From positions 1-5,586 of the forward strand of contig CALITN010000035.1 in NCBI GenBank assembly GCA_938041595.1: a DNA stretch of 5,586 nt, in the 5' to 3' direction. Numbering within the stretch: position 1 is the stretch's first letter; the number at the start of each line of letters is the position of its first letter. The notes beneath the pieces were generated by a model, which searched no databases, had not been told where the DNA came from, and saw nothing but the letters and a program-made list of their open reading frames with translations. Origin of the DNA: an uncultured Flavobacteriaceae bacterium (lineage in GTDB: Bacteria; Bacteroidota; Bacteroidia; Flavobacteriales; Flavobacteriaceae). Of this stretch, positions 1 to 5,022 are shown in pieces. The translations under genes and the position numbers were made by a program.

Positions 1-90
1 AAAAATCTCATTTTGAATTGCATCCCGTTTGGTAGAATATAGCTGTTCAGGGGTGTAGCGTCCTACTACAGAACGAGCTACGGCTCTTAT
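1..90 (-). CDS. Prohibitin/SPFH-domain protein, internal fragment
   Basis: Read on the minus strand from 90 down to 1, the sequence gives 30 residues without a stop: IRAVARSVVGRY followed by TPEQLYSTKRDAIQNEIF. This matches the centre of the prohibitin-type SPFH domain, where an R-S-V-(V/I)-G-x-Y segment is followed by (P/A)EEL(Y/I)-S-x-(K/R)R and an amphipathic helix. SPFH proteins form large membrane-anchored ring or cage assemblies, often linked to FtsH-type proteolysis. The C-terminal part would continue leftward beyond the window edge. The N-terminal part should lie right of position 90, but an in-frame TAG (91-93) follows at once and from about 84-90 onward the DNA matches a different gene on the other strand. 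It is therefore cut off at its 5' side by a junction, not by the window edge. Assignment rests on motif recognition over a short stretch. Confidence 0.72.
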   Translation of the reverse strand, partial: MRAVARSVVGRYTPEQLYSTKRDAIQNEIF

Positions 91-104
91 CTAGTGAAAG
101 CGGC

Positions 105-605
105 GTGGGTAATGCCCCCATGTACCATGGTCAATCCGTAAGTAAAAAAGGAACGGACGAAGGGCTAACAGCCCTTTTAGGCCCCTTGTTGGACACCGTA
201 TTGGTTTGTACCATCACGGGGTTGATTGTCATCATAAGTGGTGCTTATCGGAATCCAGACCTAAACGGAATTGTCCTTACCTTGGAAGCCTTTCGTCGTC
301 TCTTTTTTGGTGTTGGTGATGAACTCCTTCTTTTAATGGTTTTAGTGTTTGGTGTTTCAACCCTCTTTACCTATTCCTACTATGGTGTGAAATGCTTTGG
401 TTTTTTAACCCAAACTCGTTGGGGTCATTATTACAACTACTTCTATATTGGGAGCATTATTGTCTCTGCTCTAGTTACTGTCGAGGTTGTCATTGGAATT
501 ATTGATTTGTCCTTTGCTTTGATGTGTATTCCCAACATGATTGCTATTCTCTGGCTTTCCAATCATGTAAAAAAAGAAATGAAGGCTCGGCAATGGATGT
601 CATAA
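105..605 (+). CDS. Sodium:alanine symporter (AGCS family), C-terminal fragment
   Basis: This is the C-terminal third of an amino acid:cation symporter of the AGCS family (AlsT/DagA-like, inner membrane, alanine or glycine uptake with sodium). Recognisable homology begins at about 84-90 with LSSESGVGNAPM, the family's conserved (F/L)SxE(A/S)GxGxAPM motif. It goes on with the characteristic GTDEGLTALLGPLLDT segment and four hydrophobic segments, at about residues 25-46, 73-91, 112-133 and 136-153 counted from the GTG at 105. A short basic tail ends at TAA 603-605. Family members are usually about 450-550 aa, so roughly two thirds are missing. The GTG at 105 lies inside the conserved motif and cannot be the true start; the frame upstream shows no further symporter sequence and ends at TAG 33-35. 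The gene is broken at its junction with the prohibitin fragment, by rearrangement or by misassembly. Family call is confident; a functional product is unlikely if the junction is real. Confidence 0.85.
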   Translation: MGNAPMYHGQSVSKKGTDEGLTALLGPLLDTVLVCTITGLIVIISGAYRNPDLNGIVLTLEAFRRLFFGVGDELLLLMVLVFGVSTLFTYSYYGVKCFGFLTQTRWGHYYNYFYIGSIIVSALVTVEVVIGIIDLSFALMCIPNMIAILWLSNHVKKEMKARQWMS

Positions 606-606
606 G

Positions 607-643
607 ATAAAAAACCCTTCCGATGTGCCATATTGAAAGGGTT
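607..643 (-). terminator. Rho-independent terminator after the M20 amidohydrolase
   Basis: An inverted repeat AACCCTT (613-619) / AAGGGTT (637-643) encloses a 17-nt loop. On the minus strand the stem is followed directly by a run of six T (609-614 as A on the plus strand, the last two overlapping the stem base). It lies 12 bp past the stop of the minus-strand amidohydrolase. On the plus strand the hairpin lacks a T-run, so it is at best a weak terminator for the symporter fragment. Confidence 0.7.
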
Positions 644-654
644 AAAGATTCGCT

Positions 655-2085
655 TTATTGGTGATCCAAAGGCGGGGGTCCGGGAGGCATCAAGGCTTCG
701 TACTGATAGTCGCCTTTGCGCTCTTTAAATTCGGCTTTCATCGCACTTCGCAGCTTGGTGTCGGTAAACATATCTACCAAGGACATCCCCAAAGCTTTGG
801 TCGCATAGACCATTCCTTTGTGACCGATAGACATGCCACCACAGGCAACAACGGCCCATGAATGCCAAGGCGTTCCCTTAGGGGCTACTGTAACCCCTAG
901 TCTAGCAACCGGAACAATAAAACTAACATCGCCCACGTCGGTAGAGCCCCCTCCGGGGTTTTCCAGTGTTTCACGCATGGGCTTGATGGTTCCGTCAATT
1001 CCAATTTTAGGTTTTTCCGTAGCCTCTTGAATTTGATAGGCAAAGGCTGTTTCCTCTTCGGTATAACTAAGATCGCCAAGGCGTTCTAGGTTTTTTTGGA
1101 TGGCAGCTCCTCCCGCACGATTGGGGAGTACTTCGTGAATCCCAGAAATCAGGGAGATTTTATAATCCACATTGGCAAGAATTGCGGCTCCCTCAGCCAT
1201 TGCTTTCACTCGTTCGTAAACTTCTTGCATTCCTTTGCGTTTGGTGTCACGCACCCGTACCCAAATACGAGAATAGTCTGGCACCACATTGACCACTTGT
1301 CCACCGTCTTGAATATGGTAATGAATGCGCACCGTAGGTTTTATGTGTTCGCGATAAGCATTGATCCCGTGTGTGTAGAGTTCCAAGGCATCGGAAGCAC
1401 TGCGGCCATTCCATGGATCTCCAGACGCATGGGCTGCCTGTCCGAAAAACTCCACTTTAAAATCGACTAATGCTAAGGTCGTTTGAACATCCGCCTCGGT
1501 GTTGTCTGCAGGATGCCAATCCAAACACACATCCAAATCGTCAAACAATCCGGCTCGCGCCATCCATAATTTACCAAAAAACTTTTCCTCAGCTGGAGTT
1601 CCAAAAAACTTTACAGTTCCTTTTATTTTGCCTTGCTCAATTAGTTTTTTAACGGCTACAGCAGCCCCTAAACTAGCGGTTCCAAACATATTGTGACCGC
1701 ATCCATGACCGGCACCCCCCGGAACCAATGGTTCCTTTTTTGGGCTTGCTTTTTGGGAAATTCCAGGCAGGGCATCGAATTCACCCAAAATTCCAATAAT
1801 GGGTTTCCCCGATCCATAGCTGGCAACAAAAGCAGTAGGGGTCTCTGCTACGCCTTCTTCTACCGTAAATCCATTGGCCTTGGCATAGTCGATTAGGGTT
1901 TTTGACGATACTTTCTCTTGAAAGGCAATTTCGGCAGCGGCCCAAATCTTGTCACTTACTTCTATAAGATTTGCTTTTTCTGCTTCTACATTGGCAATCA
2001 CTTCGCTCTTTAGCTTTTTAGGACTTTGTCCAAAAACAAGACTGGTACCAAGGAGTAATACTCCTATAAGACTACTTTTTTTCAT
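655..2085 (-). CDS. Secreted M20-family amidohydrolase, AbgB-like
   Basis: Zinc-dependent amidohydrolase of peptidase family M20 (subfamily M20D), closest in layout to AbgB, the p-aminobenzoyl-glutamate hydrolase subunit, whose usual length (about 480 aa) matches these 476 aa. Visible parts: a Sec signal peptide (residues 1-19, MKKS then a hydrophobic core, likely cut in VFG|QS); GEFDALPG at 101-108; GAGHGCGHN at 124-132 with putative metal ligands C129 and H131; PAEE at 164-167 (catalytic E166, metal-binding E167); H191 in DWHP; the dimerisation domain at about 205-310; GGGSTDVGDVS at 378-388; and H408 in GTPWHSW. All expected active-site residues are present, so it should be active, probably in the periplasm. 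The substrate is not fixed by the sequence; N-acyl amino acids, aminobenzoyl-glutamate or dipeptide-like amides are possible. The tail is proline-rich (PPGPPP). The ATG at 2083-2085 is chosen because it gives an intact signal peptide. It ends at a hairpin terminator and may be co-transcribed with the small gene upstream. Confidence 0.9.
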   Translation of the reverse strand: MKKSSLIGVLLLGTSLVFGQSPKKLKSEVIANVEAEKANLIEVSDKIWAAAEIAFQEKVSSKTLIDYAKANGFTVEEGVAETPTAFVASYGSGKPIIGILGEFDALPGISQKASPKKEPLVPGGAGHGCGHNMFGTASLGAAVAVKKLIEQGKIKGTVKFFGTPAEEKFFGKLWMARAGLFDDLDVCLDWHPADNTEADVQTTLALVDFKVEFFGQAAHASGDPWNGRSASDALELYTHGINAYREHIKPTVRIHYHIQDGGQVVNVVPDYSRIWVRVRDTKRKGMQEVYERVKAMAEGAAILANVDYKISLISGIHEVLPNRAGGAAIQKNLERLGDLSYTEEETAFAYQIQEATEKPKIGIDGTIKPMRETLENPGGGSTDVGDVSFIVPVARLGVTVAPKGTPWHSWAVVACGGMSIGHKGMVYATKALGMSLVDMFTDTKLRSAMKAEFKERKGDYQYEALMPPGPPPLDHQ

Positions 2086-2113
2086 TCACTGTATTTTTTA
2101 ATTTATCAAGAAC

Positions 2114-2130
2114 AAAGCCCTAGCGGCTTT
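2114..2130 (-). terminator. Small hairpin between the 53-aa gene and the amidohydrolase
   Basis: A perfect 6-bp stem AAAGCC (2114-2119) / GGCTTT (2125-2130) has a 5-nt loop CTAGC, and the loop contains the stop codon of the minus-strand 53-codon gene. On the minus strand the stem is followed by a broken T-rich stretch (TTTGTTCTT), and on the plus strand by two more T. It may be a weak terminator or attenuator between the small gene and the amidohydrolase; the stem is short, so this is tentative. Confidence 0.35.
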
Positions 2131-2281
2131 TTAGAAATAGCGTTGGCAACAAAAAAACAAGACCCATGATCACATAGGGCGTGTCAATAAAATTGAGATT
2201 GGAATACATAATTCCTGCTACAGAAAAGCAAAGCACTGAAAGAACTCCTGTCCCGATACGCAACCCTATTTTCCAGTTCAT
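2120..2281 (-). CDS. Small two-helix membrane protein, unknown function (53 aa)
   Basis: An ATG at 2279-2281 opens a 53-codon frame ending at TAG (2120-2122). The peptide begins MNWKIGLRIGTG and has two hydrophobic segments (about residues 11-26 and 32-50) joined by a short polar turn (YSNLNFID), with basic residues at both ends (K4, R8; K51, R53). This fits a two-pass membrane hairpin with both ends in the cytoplasm. It fills the space upstream of the amidohydrolase on the same strand, 34 bp away, which supports a real gene and possibly one transcript. I do not recognise a named family. A longer plus-strand frame crosses this DNA (2181-2420), but its peptide is low-complexity polar and overlaps the start of the better-supported gene at 2326, so the minus-strand reading is preferred. 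Confidence 0.6.
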   Translation of the reverse strand: MNWKIGLRIGTGVLSVLCFSVAGIMYSNLNFIDTPYVIMGLVFLLPTLFLKSR

Positions 2282-2325
2282 GCTTAAATATATAAATAAG
2301 GAAATTAAATCCCTATTTTTAAAAA
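2282..2325. promoter_or_regulatory. Divergent AT-rich promoter region
   Basis: This 44-bp stretch separates a minus-strand start (2281) from a plus-strand start (2326) and must carry at least part of the signals for both. It is about 85% A+T, with AAATATATAAATAA near the left and TATTTTTAAAAA directly before the plus-strand ATG, as is common in Bacteroidota leaders that lack a Shine-Dalgarno sequence. I could not find a full TTTG / TAnnTTTG pair, so exact promoter boxes are not assigned. Confidence 0.4.
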
Positions 2326-2568
2326 ATGATTCGACTCTACTGTATAGGGCTCTTTGTCCTCGTTTTTGCGATCTTGGCCAATGCTTTAGCCAACCTATTG
2401 GGTATCAAAACATGGTATGACTTTTTGAATCTATTGATGGATAAAGAAAGTTCCCTCGCCAGTATTAGCCTTTTTGATTTTCTTTGGTTATTGATCCTCT
2501 ATCCCTTGGTATTAGGTGGTAGTGCATGGCTAGGAGCTTGGATTCATGAACAAATCACACAATTATGA
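2326..2568 (+). CDS. Small membrane protein, unknown function (80 aa)
   Basis: Two strong hydrophobic segments lie at about residues 3-26 (MIRLYCIGLFVLVFAILANALA) and 47-72 (LFDFLWLLILYPLVLGG), separated by a loop containing KTWYDFLNLL and an acidic patch (MDKESS). It is probably a two-pass inner-membrane protein. The stop overlaps the start of the OsmC gene as ATGA (2565-2568), a classic sign of translational coupling, so the two are one operon and may work in the same context. I do not recognise an established function; small proteins of this look are common beside metabolic genes in flavobacteria (general impression, not a database result). The ATG follows a T/A-rich leader without a Shine-Dalgarno sequence. 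Confidence 0.8.
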   Translation: MIRLYCIGLFVLVFAILANALANLLGIKTWYDFLNLLMDKESSLASISLFDFLWLLILYPLVLGGSAWLGAWIHEQITQL

Positions 2569-2966
2569 CTAGTACTGTAATTTATGAAGGGCAACTCCGC
2601 AGCCGTTGTACCCACCTCCAATCCAACACCACCATTCTCAACGATGCTCCATTAGACAATCATGGCAAAGGAGAAGCTTTTTCACCCACCGATCTGTTGG
2701 CGACCGCCCTGGGTTCTTGTATGCTAACAATTATGGGGATCAAAGCCAACAATTTGGATATTGAGTTGGAAGGTACCAAAGCCAAAATCACCAAAATAAT
2801 GGGTGATGCCCCCAGAAGAATTGTCCAAATTGATGTCGAAATTGAATTTCCGCAACGATGGGATAAAAAAACGCAAACACTCTTAGAGCGAGCCGCTACC
2901 ACCTGTCCGGTTCATTATTCGTTACACCCTGACATTCAAAAAAACATCCATTTTATTTGGCCCTAG
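2565..2966 (+). CDS. OsmC/Ohr-family protein
   Basis: 133-aa protein of the OsmC/Ohr fold, whose characterised members are thiol-dependent peroxidases that reduce organic or inorganic hydroperoxides in the cytoplasm as homodimers. The two hallmark cysteines are present: C52 in LGSCMLT, at the start of the central helix, and C114 in TTCPVHYSL. The N-terminal strand region (VIYEGQLRSRC), the FSPTDLLATALGSC stretch at 39-52 and the C-terminal HPDIQKNI complete the fold, and length is typical of the family. It resembles the YhfA/OsmC-like branch more than Ohr itself, so the substrate is uncertain. Its start overlaps the small membrane gene upstream (ATGA), and its stop TAG (2964-2966) shares a CTAG with the stop of the convergent gene at 2963. 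There is no room for a separate terminator between the two convergent pairs. Confidence 0.92.
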   Translation: MTSTVIYEGQLRSRCTHLQSNTTILNDAPLDNHGKGEAFSPTDLLATALGSCMLTIMGIKANNLDIELEGTKAKITKIMGDAPRRIVQIDVEIEFPQRWDKKTQTLLERAATTCPVHYSLHPDIQKNIHFIWP

Positions 2967-3151
2967 TCTTCGCTCCTTGGAGGCTCTTTTTTCGGGACTA
3001 ATAGCACCACCAAAACCCCGATAAAACCAAACAAAAAACCAAGAATAAAACCGAAGGAGCGGCGTCTGCCCTTCCGTTCCCCTAAATAGGCCCCTAGGGC
3101 CCCTGTTGCCACCCCTAGAGCAAGGGTAAAATAGAAAAGTGATTCGCTCAT
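2963..3151 (-). CDS. Small glycine-rich membrane protein, unknown function (62 aa)
   Basis: Two predicted membrane helices, at about residues 5-23 (LFYFTLALGVATGALGAYL) and 33-52 (FGFILGFLFGFIGVLVVLLV), flank a strongly basic turn, GERKGRRRS. A charged tail (PKKEPPRSED) follows. The pattern 'G-x-x-K-G-R-x-x ... G-F-x-L-G-F-x-x-G-x-I-G-x-L-x-x-L-x-x-P' recurs in many small bacterial membrane proteins of unknown role. Its ATG overlaps the stop of the ABA4-like gene by 4 bp (3148-3151), so the pair is very likely co-transcribed and translationally coupled. No function can be assigned. Confidence 0.75.
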   Translation of the reverse strand: MSESLFYFTLALGVATGALGAYLGERKGRRRSFGFILGFLFGFIGVLVVLLVPKKEPPRSED

Positions 3152-3576
3152 TTTTTACGAGTTAATGGATGTGTAAGGTAAATAAGGGTGTAGCTCATCA
3201 CACCCATCGGGCCCAAAAGAAAAGTGCAAAGCAAGGGTACAACTATCCAAAGATGCGGAATGTCTTTTTGCTGACTGTGGGTCACAATCCAGCAGCCCAT
3301 CCAATAATCGAACGCCAAATAATGTAACCAGCCCGCTGCAGCTGATTCTGGAGTGGCCTCTTTAAAAAGTTTTAGAATCCCTTCCAAGCTGCTAAAATCG
3401 GCTTCTACCAAACCCCCAAAGCCAAATAAGAAATAAGCATAGAAAAAACTCAAGGCCAAGGGAATCCACGGATAAGCTATTAATGACTGGGTGATCTTCT
3501 GCCTTGGGAAGAATAGCAACAACCCCCAAAACAACAAGATTGCGGTATTGCAAATCGTAAATAATAGTGATGTCAT
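3148..3576 (-). CDS. ABA4-like (DUF4281) membrane protein
   Basis: 142-aa multi-pass membrane protein matching the ABA4-like/DUF4281 family. The diagnostic block is visible at about residues 74-133: ATPESAAAGWLHYLAFD, then W-x-G-C-W-I-V, and further on PLLCTFLLGPMGVMSYTLIY, corresponding to the family's (A)GWxHYLAFDLxxGxWI...P...TxxxGPxG pattern. About four helices are expected (near 5-22, 34-54, 83-100 and 108-132). In plants ABA4 is needed for neoxanthin formation in the xanthophyll route; in bacteria the role is not established, so a link to carotenoids here is only a hypothesis. The family's usual length (about 140-150 aa in bacteria) is matched. It is the first gene of a minus-strand pair with the 62-aa membrane protein and is divergent from the YkuK gene. 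Confidence 0.8.
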   Translation of the reverse strand: MTSLLFTICNTAILLFWGLLLFFPRQKITQSLIAYPWIPLALSFFYAYFLFGFGGLVEADFSSLEGILKLFKEATPESAAAGWLHYLAFDYWMGCWIVTHSQQKDIPHLWIVVPLLCTFLLGPMGVMSYTLIYLTHPLTRKK

Positions 3577-3637
3577 CGCTTGTTTATCTTTGGTGTTTGC
3601 TCTCTAAAAATAGTAACTTCCCTTCAGATTAAAGCCA
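3577..3637. promoter_or_regulatory. Divergent promoter region with a Bacteroidota -7 match
   Basis: A 61-bp gap lies between two divergent starts. On the plus strand TATCTTTG (3585-3592) matches the Bacteroidota -7 element TAnnTTTG exactly and would give a leader of roughly 40 nt before the YkuK ATG at 3638; no good -33 TTTG is seen at the usual spacing. On the minus strand TATTTTTA (about 3606-3613) fits the same element in 7 of 8 positions, with an ATTG upstream at a somewhat long spacing. Both assignments are tentative. Confidence 0.35.
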
Positions 3638-4087
3638 ATGTTAGTCTTTAAAGATATTCAGGGCAACCGTGTAGATCCCCTGAGCCATACCATACAAAAA
3701 ATAGAAAGCTTTCCCCATGTGGAAATTCACATCGGATCGGATTCTCAAAATTTGGGTAAAAAAACTATTTACTGTACCGTGATTGCCTATCGTTTTGGAA
3801 ACAGAGGGGTTCATTATATCCTGAGTAAAAGCACACAACCCGTCATTCGGGATATGTGGTCACGGCTGTGGAAGGAAGCCGAATTGAGCTTGGAGGTTGC
3901 CGAATGGCTTACCCAGCAAATCAATATCAGAGTTGAGATTGACATGGATTACAACGACGATGAAAACTTTAAATCTAACAAACTGGTTTCGGCCACCAAA
4001 GGCTGGGCCAATTCTTTGGGTTATAAAGTAAATATCAAACCTTTTAACCAGATTGCCACCAAAGCGGCCGATCATCATTGCAAATAA
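3638..4087 (+). CDS. YkuK-family RNase H-like protein (DUF458)
   Basis: 149-aa cytoplasmic protein of the YkuK (DUF458) family, predicted to have an RNase H-like fold but with no well-established substrate. Signature segments: F-K-D-I-Q-G-N-R-V-D near the N-terminus; HIGSDSQ at 31-37 with the first acidic residue D35; RLWKEAELSLEVAEWL at 76-91 containing E80 and E82; VEIDMDYN at 99-106 with D102 and D104; and IKPFNQIATKAADHHCK at the C-terminus with D145. The spacing of these acids is what a two-metal nuclease of this fold would need, so the active site looks intact. Length is typical. It has a divergent promoter region upstream, and its TAA is 2 bp before the ATG of the dehydrogenase, which makes a two-gene operon likely. 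Nuclease activity is an inference from the fold. Confidence 0.88.
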   Translation: MLVFKDIQGNRVDPLSHTIQKIESFPHVEIHIGSDSQNLGKKTIYCTVIAYRFGNRGVHYILSKSTQPVIRDMWSRLWKEAELSLEVAEWLTQQINIRVEIDMDYNDDENFKSNKLVSATKGWANSLGYKVNIKPFNQIATKAADHHCK

Positions 4088-4089
4088 AT

Positions 4090-5022
4090 ATGTTCCAAAA
4101 ACCTATCGGATTGCTCACCCCACAGCCTATTGGCGAACGTTGGATCAAGGCCTTTGAGAAGGAAGCGCCAGAAGTCACGGTATTACTCAATAAAGCTCTT
4201 AGGGAGCCGTCAGAAATTGAGTTGTTGCTGGTTTGGAAACATCCCAAAGGCAGCCTTCAAAATTTCAAAAACTTACAACTCCTCTACTCGTTAGGGGCTG
4301 GGGTGGATCACCTTATGAGTGATCCCGATATTCCCAAAGACGTACCTATTTGTCGTATTGTAGATCCTCTTTTAGCCTTTTCTATGTCCAACTATATTGT
4401 TTATGCTGTTTTGGACTTTCAACGTCAGATGGACAAATACCGCCAGGATCAGCATCAAAAGATTTGGGATCACTATGCTGCACCCGAACGAAATATTCGT
4501 ATCGGGGTGTTAGGCTTGGGTACTCTTGGGCAAGATGCGGCTTTAAAATTAAGAGGATTGGGGTTCGATGTAGCAGGCTATAGTCCTAGTCCCAAAAATA
4601 TTCCAGGAATCGCTTGTCACCACAGTGACCAGCTTCCTGCGTTTCTACAATCGGTCAATGTATTGGTATGTACGGTGCCATATACTTCCGATACGCATGC
4701 ATTGTTGAATACTTCCCTCTTCCAGCAACTTCCCAAAGGCAGCTACCTCATCAATGTTGCGCGAGGAAAAGTGCAGGTAGAAAATGATATTTTAGAAGCC
4801 CTAGAGACCCACCAACTCAGTGGCGCTTTTTTAGATGTGTTTGAAACCGAACCGCTACCAAAGGACAGTCCTTTATGGCATCACCCGAAAGTAACGATTA
4901 CTCCTCATATTGCGAGTATCACAAAACCGGAAGCTGGAGTTCGTCAGATCGTTGCCAATTGGGAACGGGTTCAAAACAAAACACCGCTTGAGCATCAAGT
5001 AGATCTGCAAAAGGGTTATTGA
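4090..5022 (+). CDS. D-2-hydroxyacid dehydrogenase, GhrA-like (glyoxylate/hydroxypyruvate reductase)
   Basis: NAD(P)-dependent reductase of the D-isomer-specific 2-hydroxyacid dehydrogenase family; length (310 aa) and motifs are closest to GhrA-type glyoxylate/hydroxypyruvate reductases. In order: an N-terminal substrate domain with YSLGAGVDHL (66-75); a Rossmann GxGxxG at 142-147 (GLGTLG); NVARG at 222-226 with catalytic R225; DVFETEPLP at 249-257 with catalytic E254; and TPHIAS at 271-276 with the proton donor H273. The residues after the second Rossmann strand read YSPSPK, with no acidic residue, which argues against strict NADH use, but the arginines seen in E. coli GhrA are also absent. 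The ATG at 4090-4092 is chosen, 2 bp after the YkuK stop; a TTG 12 bp earlier lies inside YkuK and is less likely. The end overlaps the convergent DUF1611 gene by 7 bp. The exact substrate is not fixed. Confidence 0.9.
   Translation: MFQKPIGLLTPQPIGERWIKAFEKEAPEVTVLLNKALREPSEIELLLVWKHPKGSLQNFKNLQLLYSLGAGVDHLMSDPDIPKDVPICRIVDPLLAFSMSNYIVYAVLDFQRQMDKYRQDQHQKIWDHYAAPERNIRIGVLGLGTLGQDAALKLRGLGFDVAGYSPSPKNIPGIACHHSDQLPAFLQSVNVLVCTVPYTSDTHALLNTSLFQQLPKGSYLINVARGKVQVENDILEALETHQLSGAFLDVFETEPLPKDSPLWHHPKVTITPHIASITKPEAGVRQIVANWERVQNKTPLEHQVDLQKGY

Noticed and set aside
1..104. Promoter and leader region for the gene that follows
   Set aside because: The stretch codes on the minus strand for a well-conserved prohibitin segment, so it is gene sequence, not a leader.
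105..605. A complete small membrane protein starting at GTG 105
   Set aside because: The first residues are the middle of the AGCS conserved motif, so this is a truncated symporter and not an independent gene.
1096..1470. Plus-strand open frame of 124 codons
   Set aside because: It lies entirely inside the well-supported amidohydrolase on the other strand, and its peptide is rich in H, C and S with no recognisable domain.
2181..2420. Plus-strand open frame of 79 codons overlapping the start of the 80-aa membrane gene
   Set aside because: Its peptide shows no domain or coherent helices, and it conflicts both with the minus-strand 53-aa gene and with the gene at 2326, which is coupled to OsmC.
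2660..2902. Minus-strand open frame of 80 codons inside the OsmC gene
   Set aside because: It is the antisense reading of a clear OsmC protein and carries no domain of its own.
4078..4089. Upstream TTG as the start of the dehydrogenase
   Set aside because: It lies inside the end of the YkuK gene and adds only four residues that are not part of the fold; the ATG at 4090 gives the expected beginning of a GhrA-like protein.
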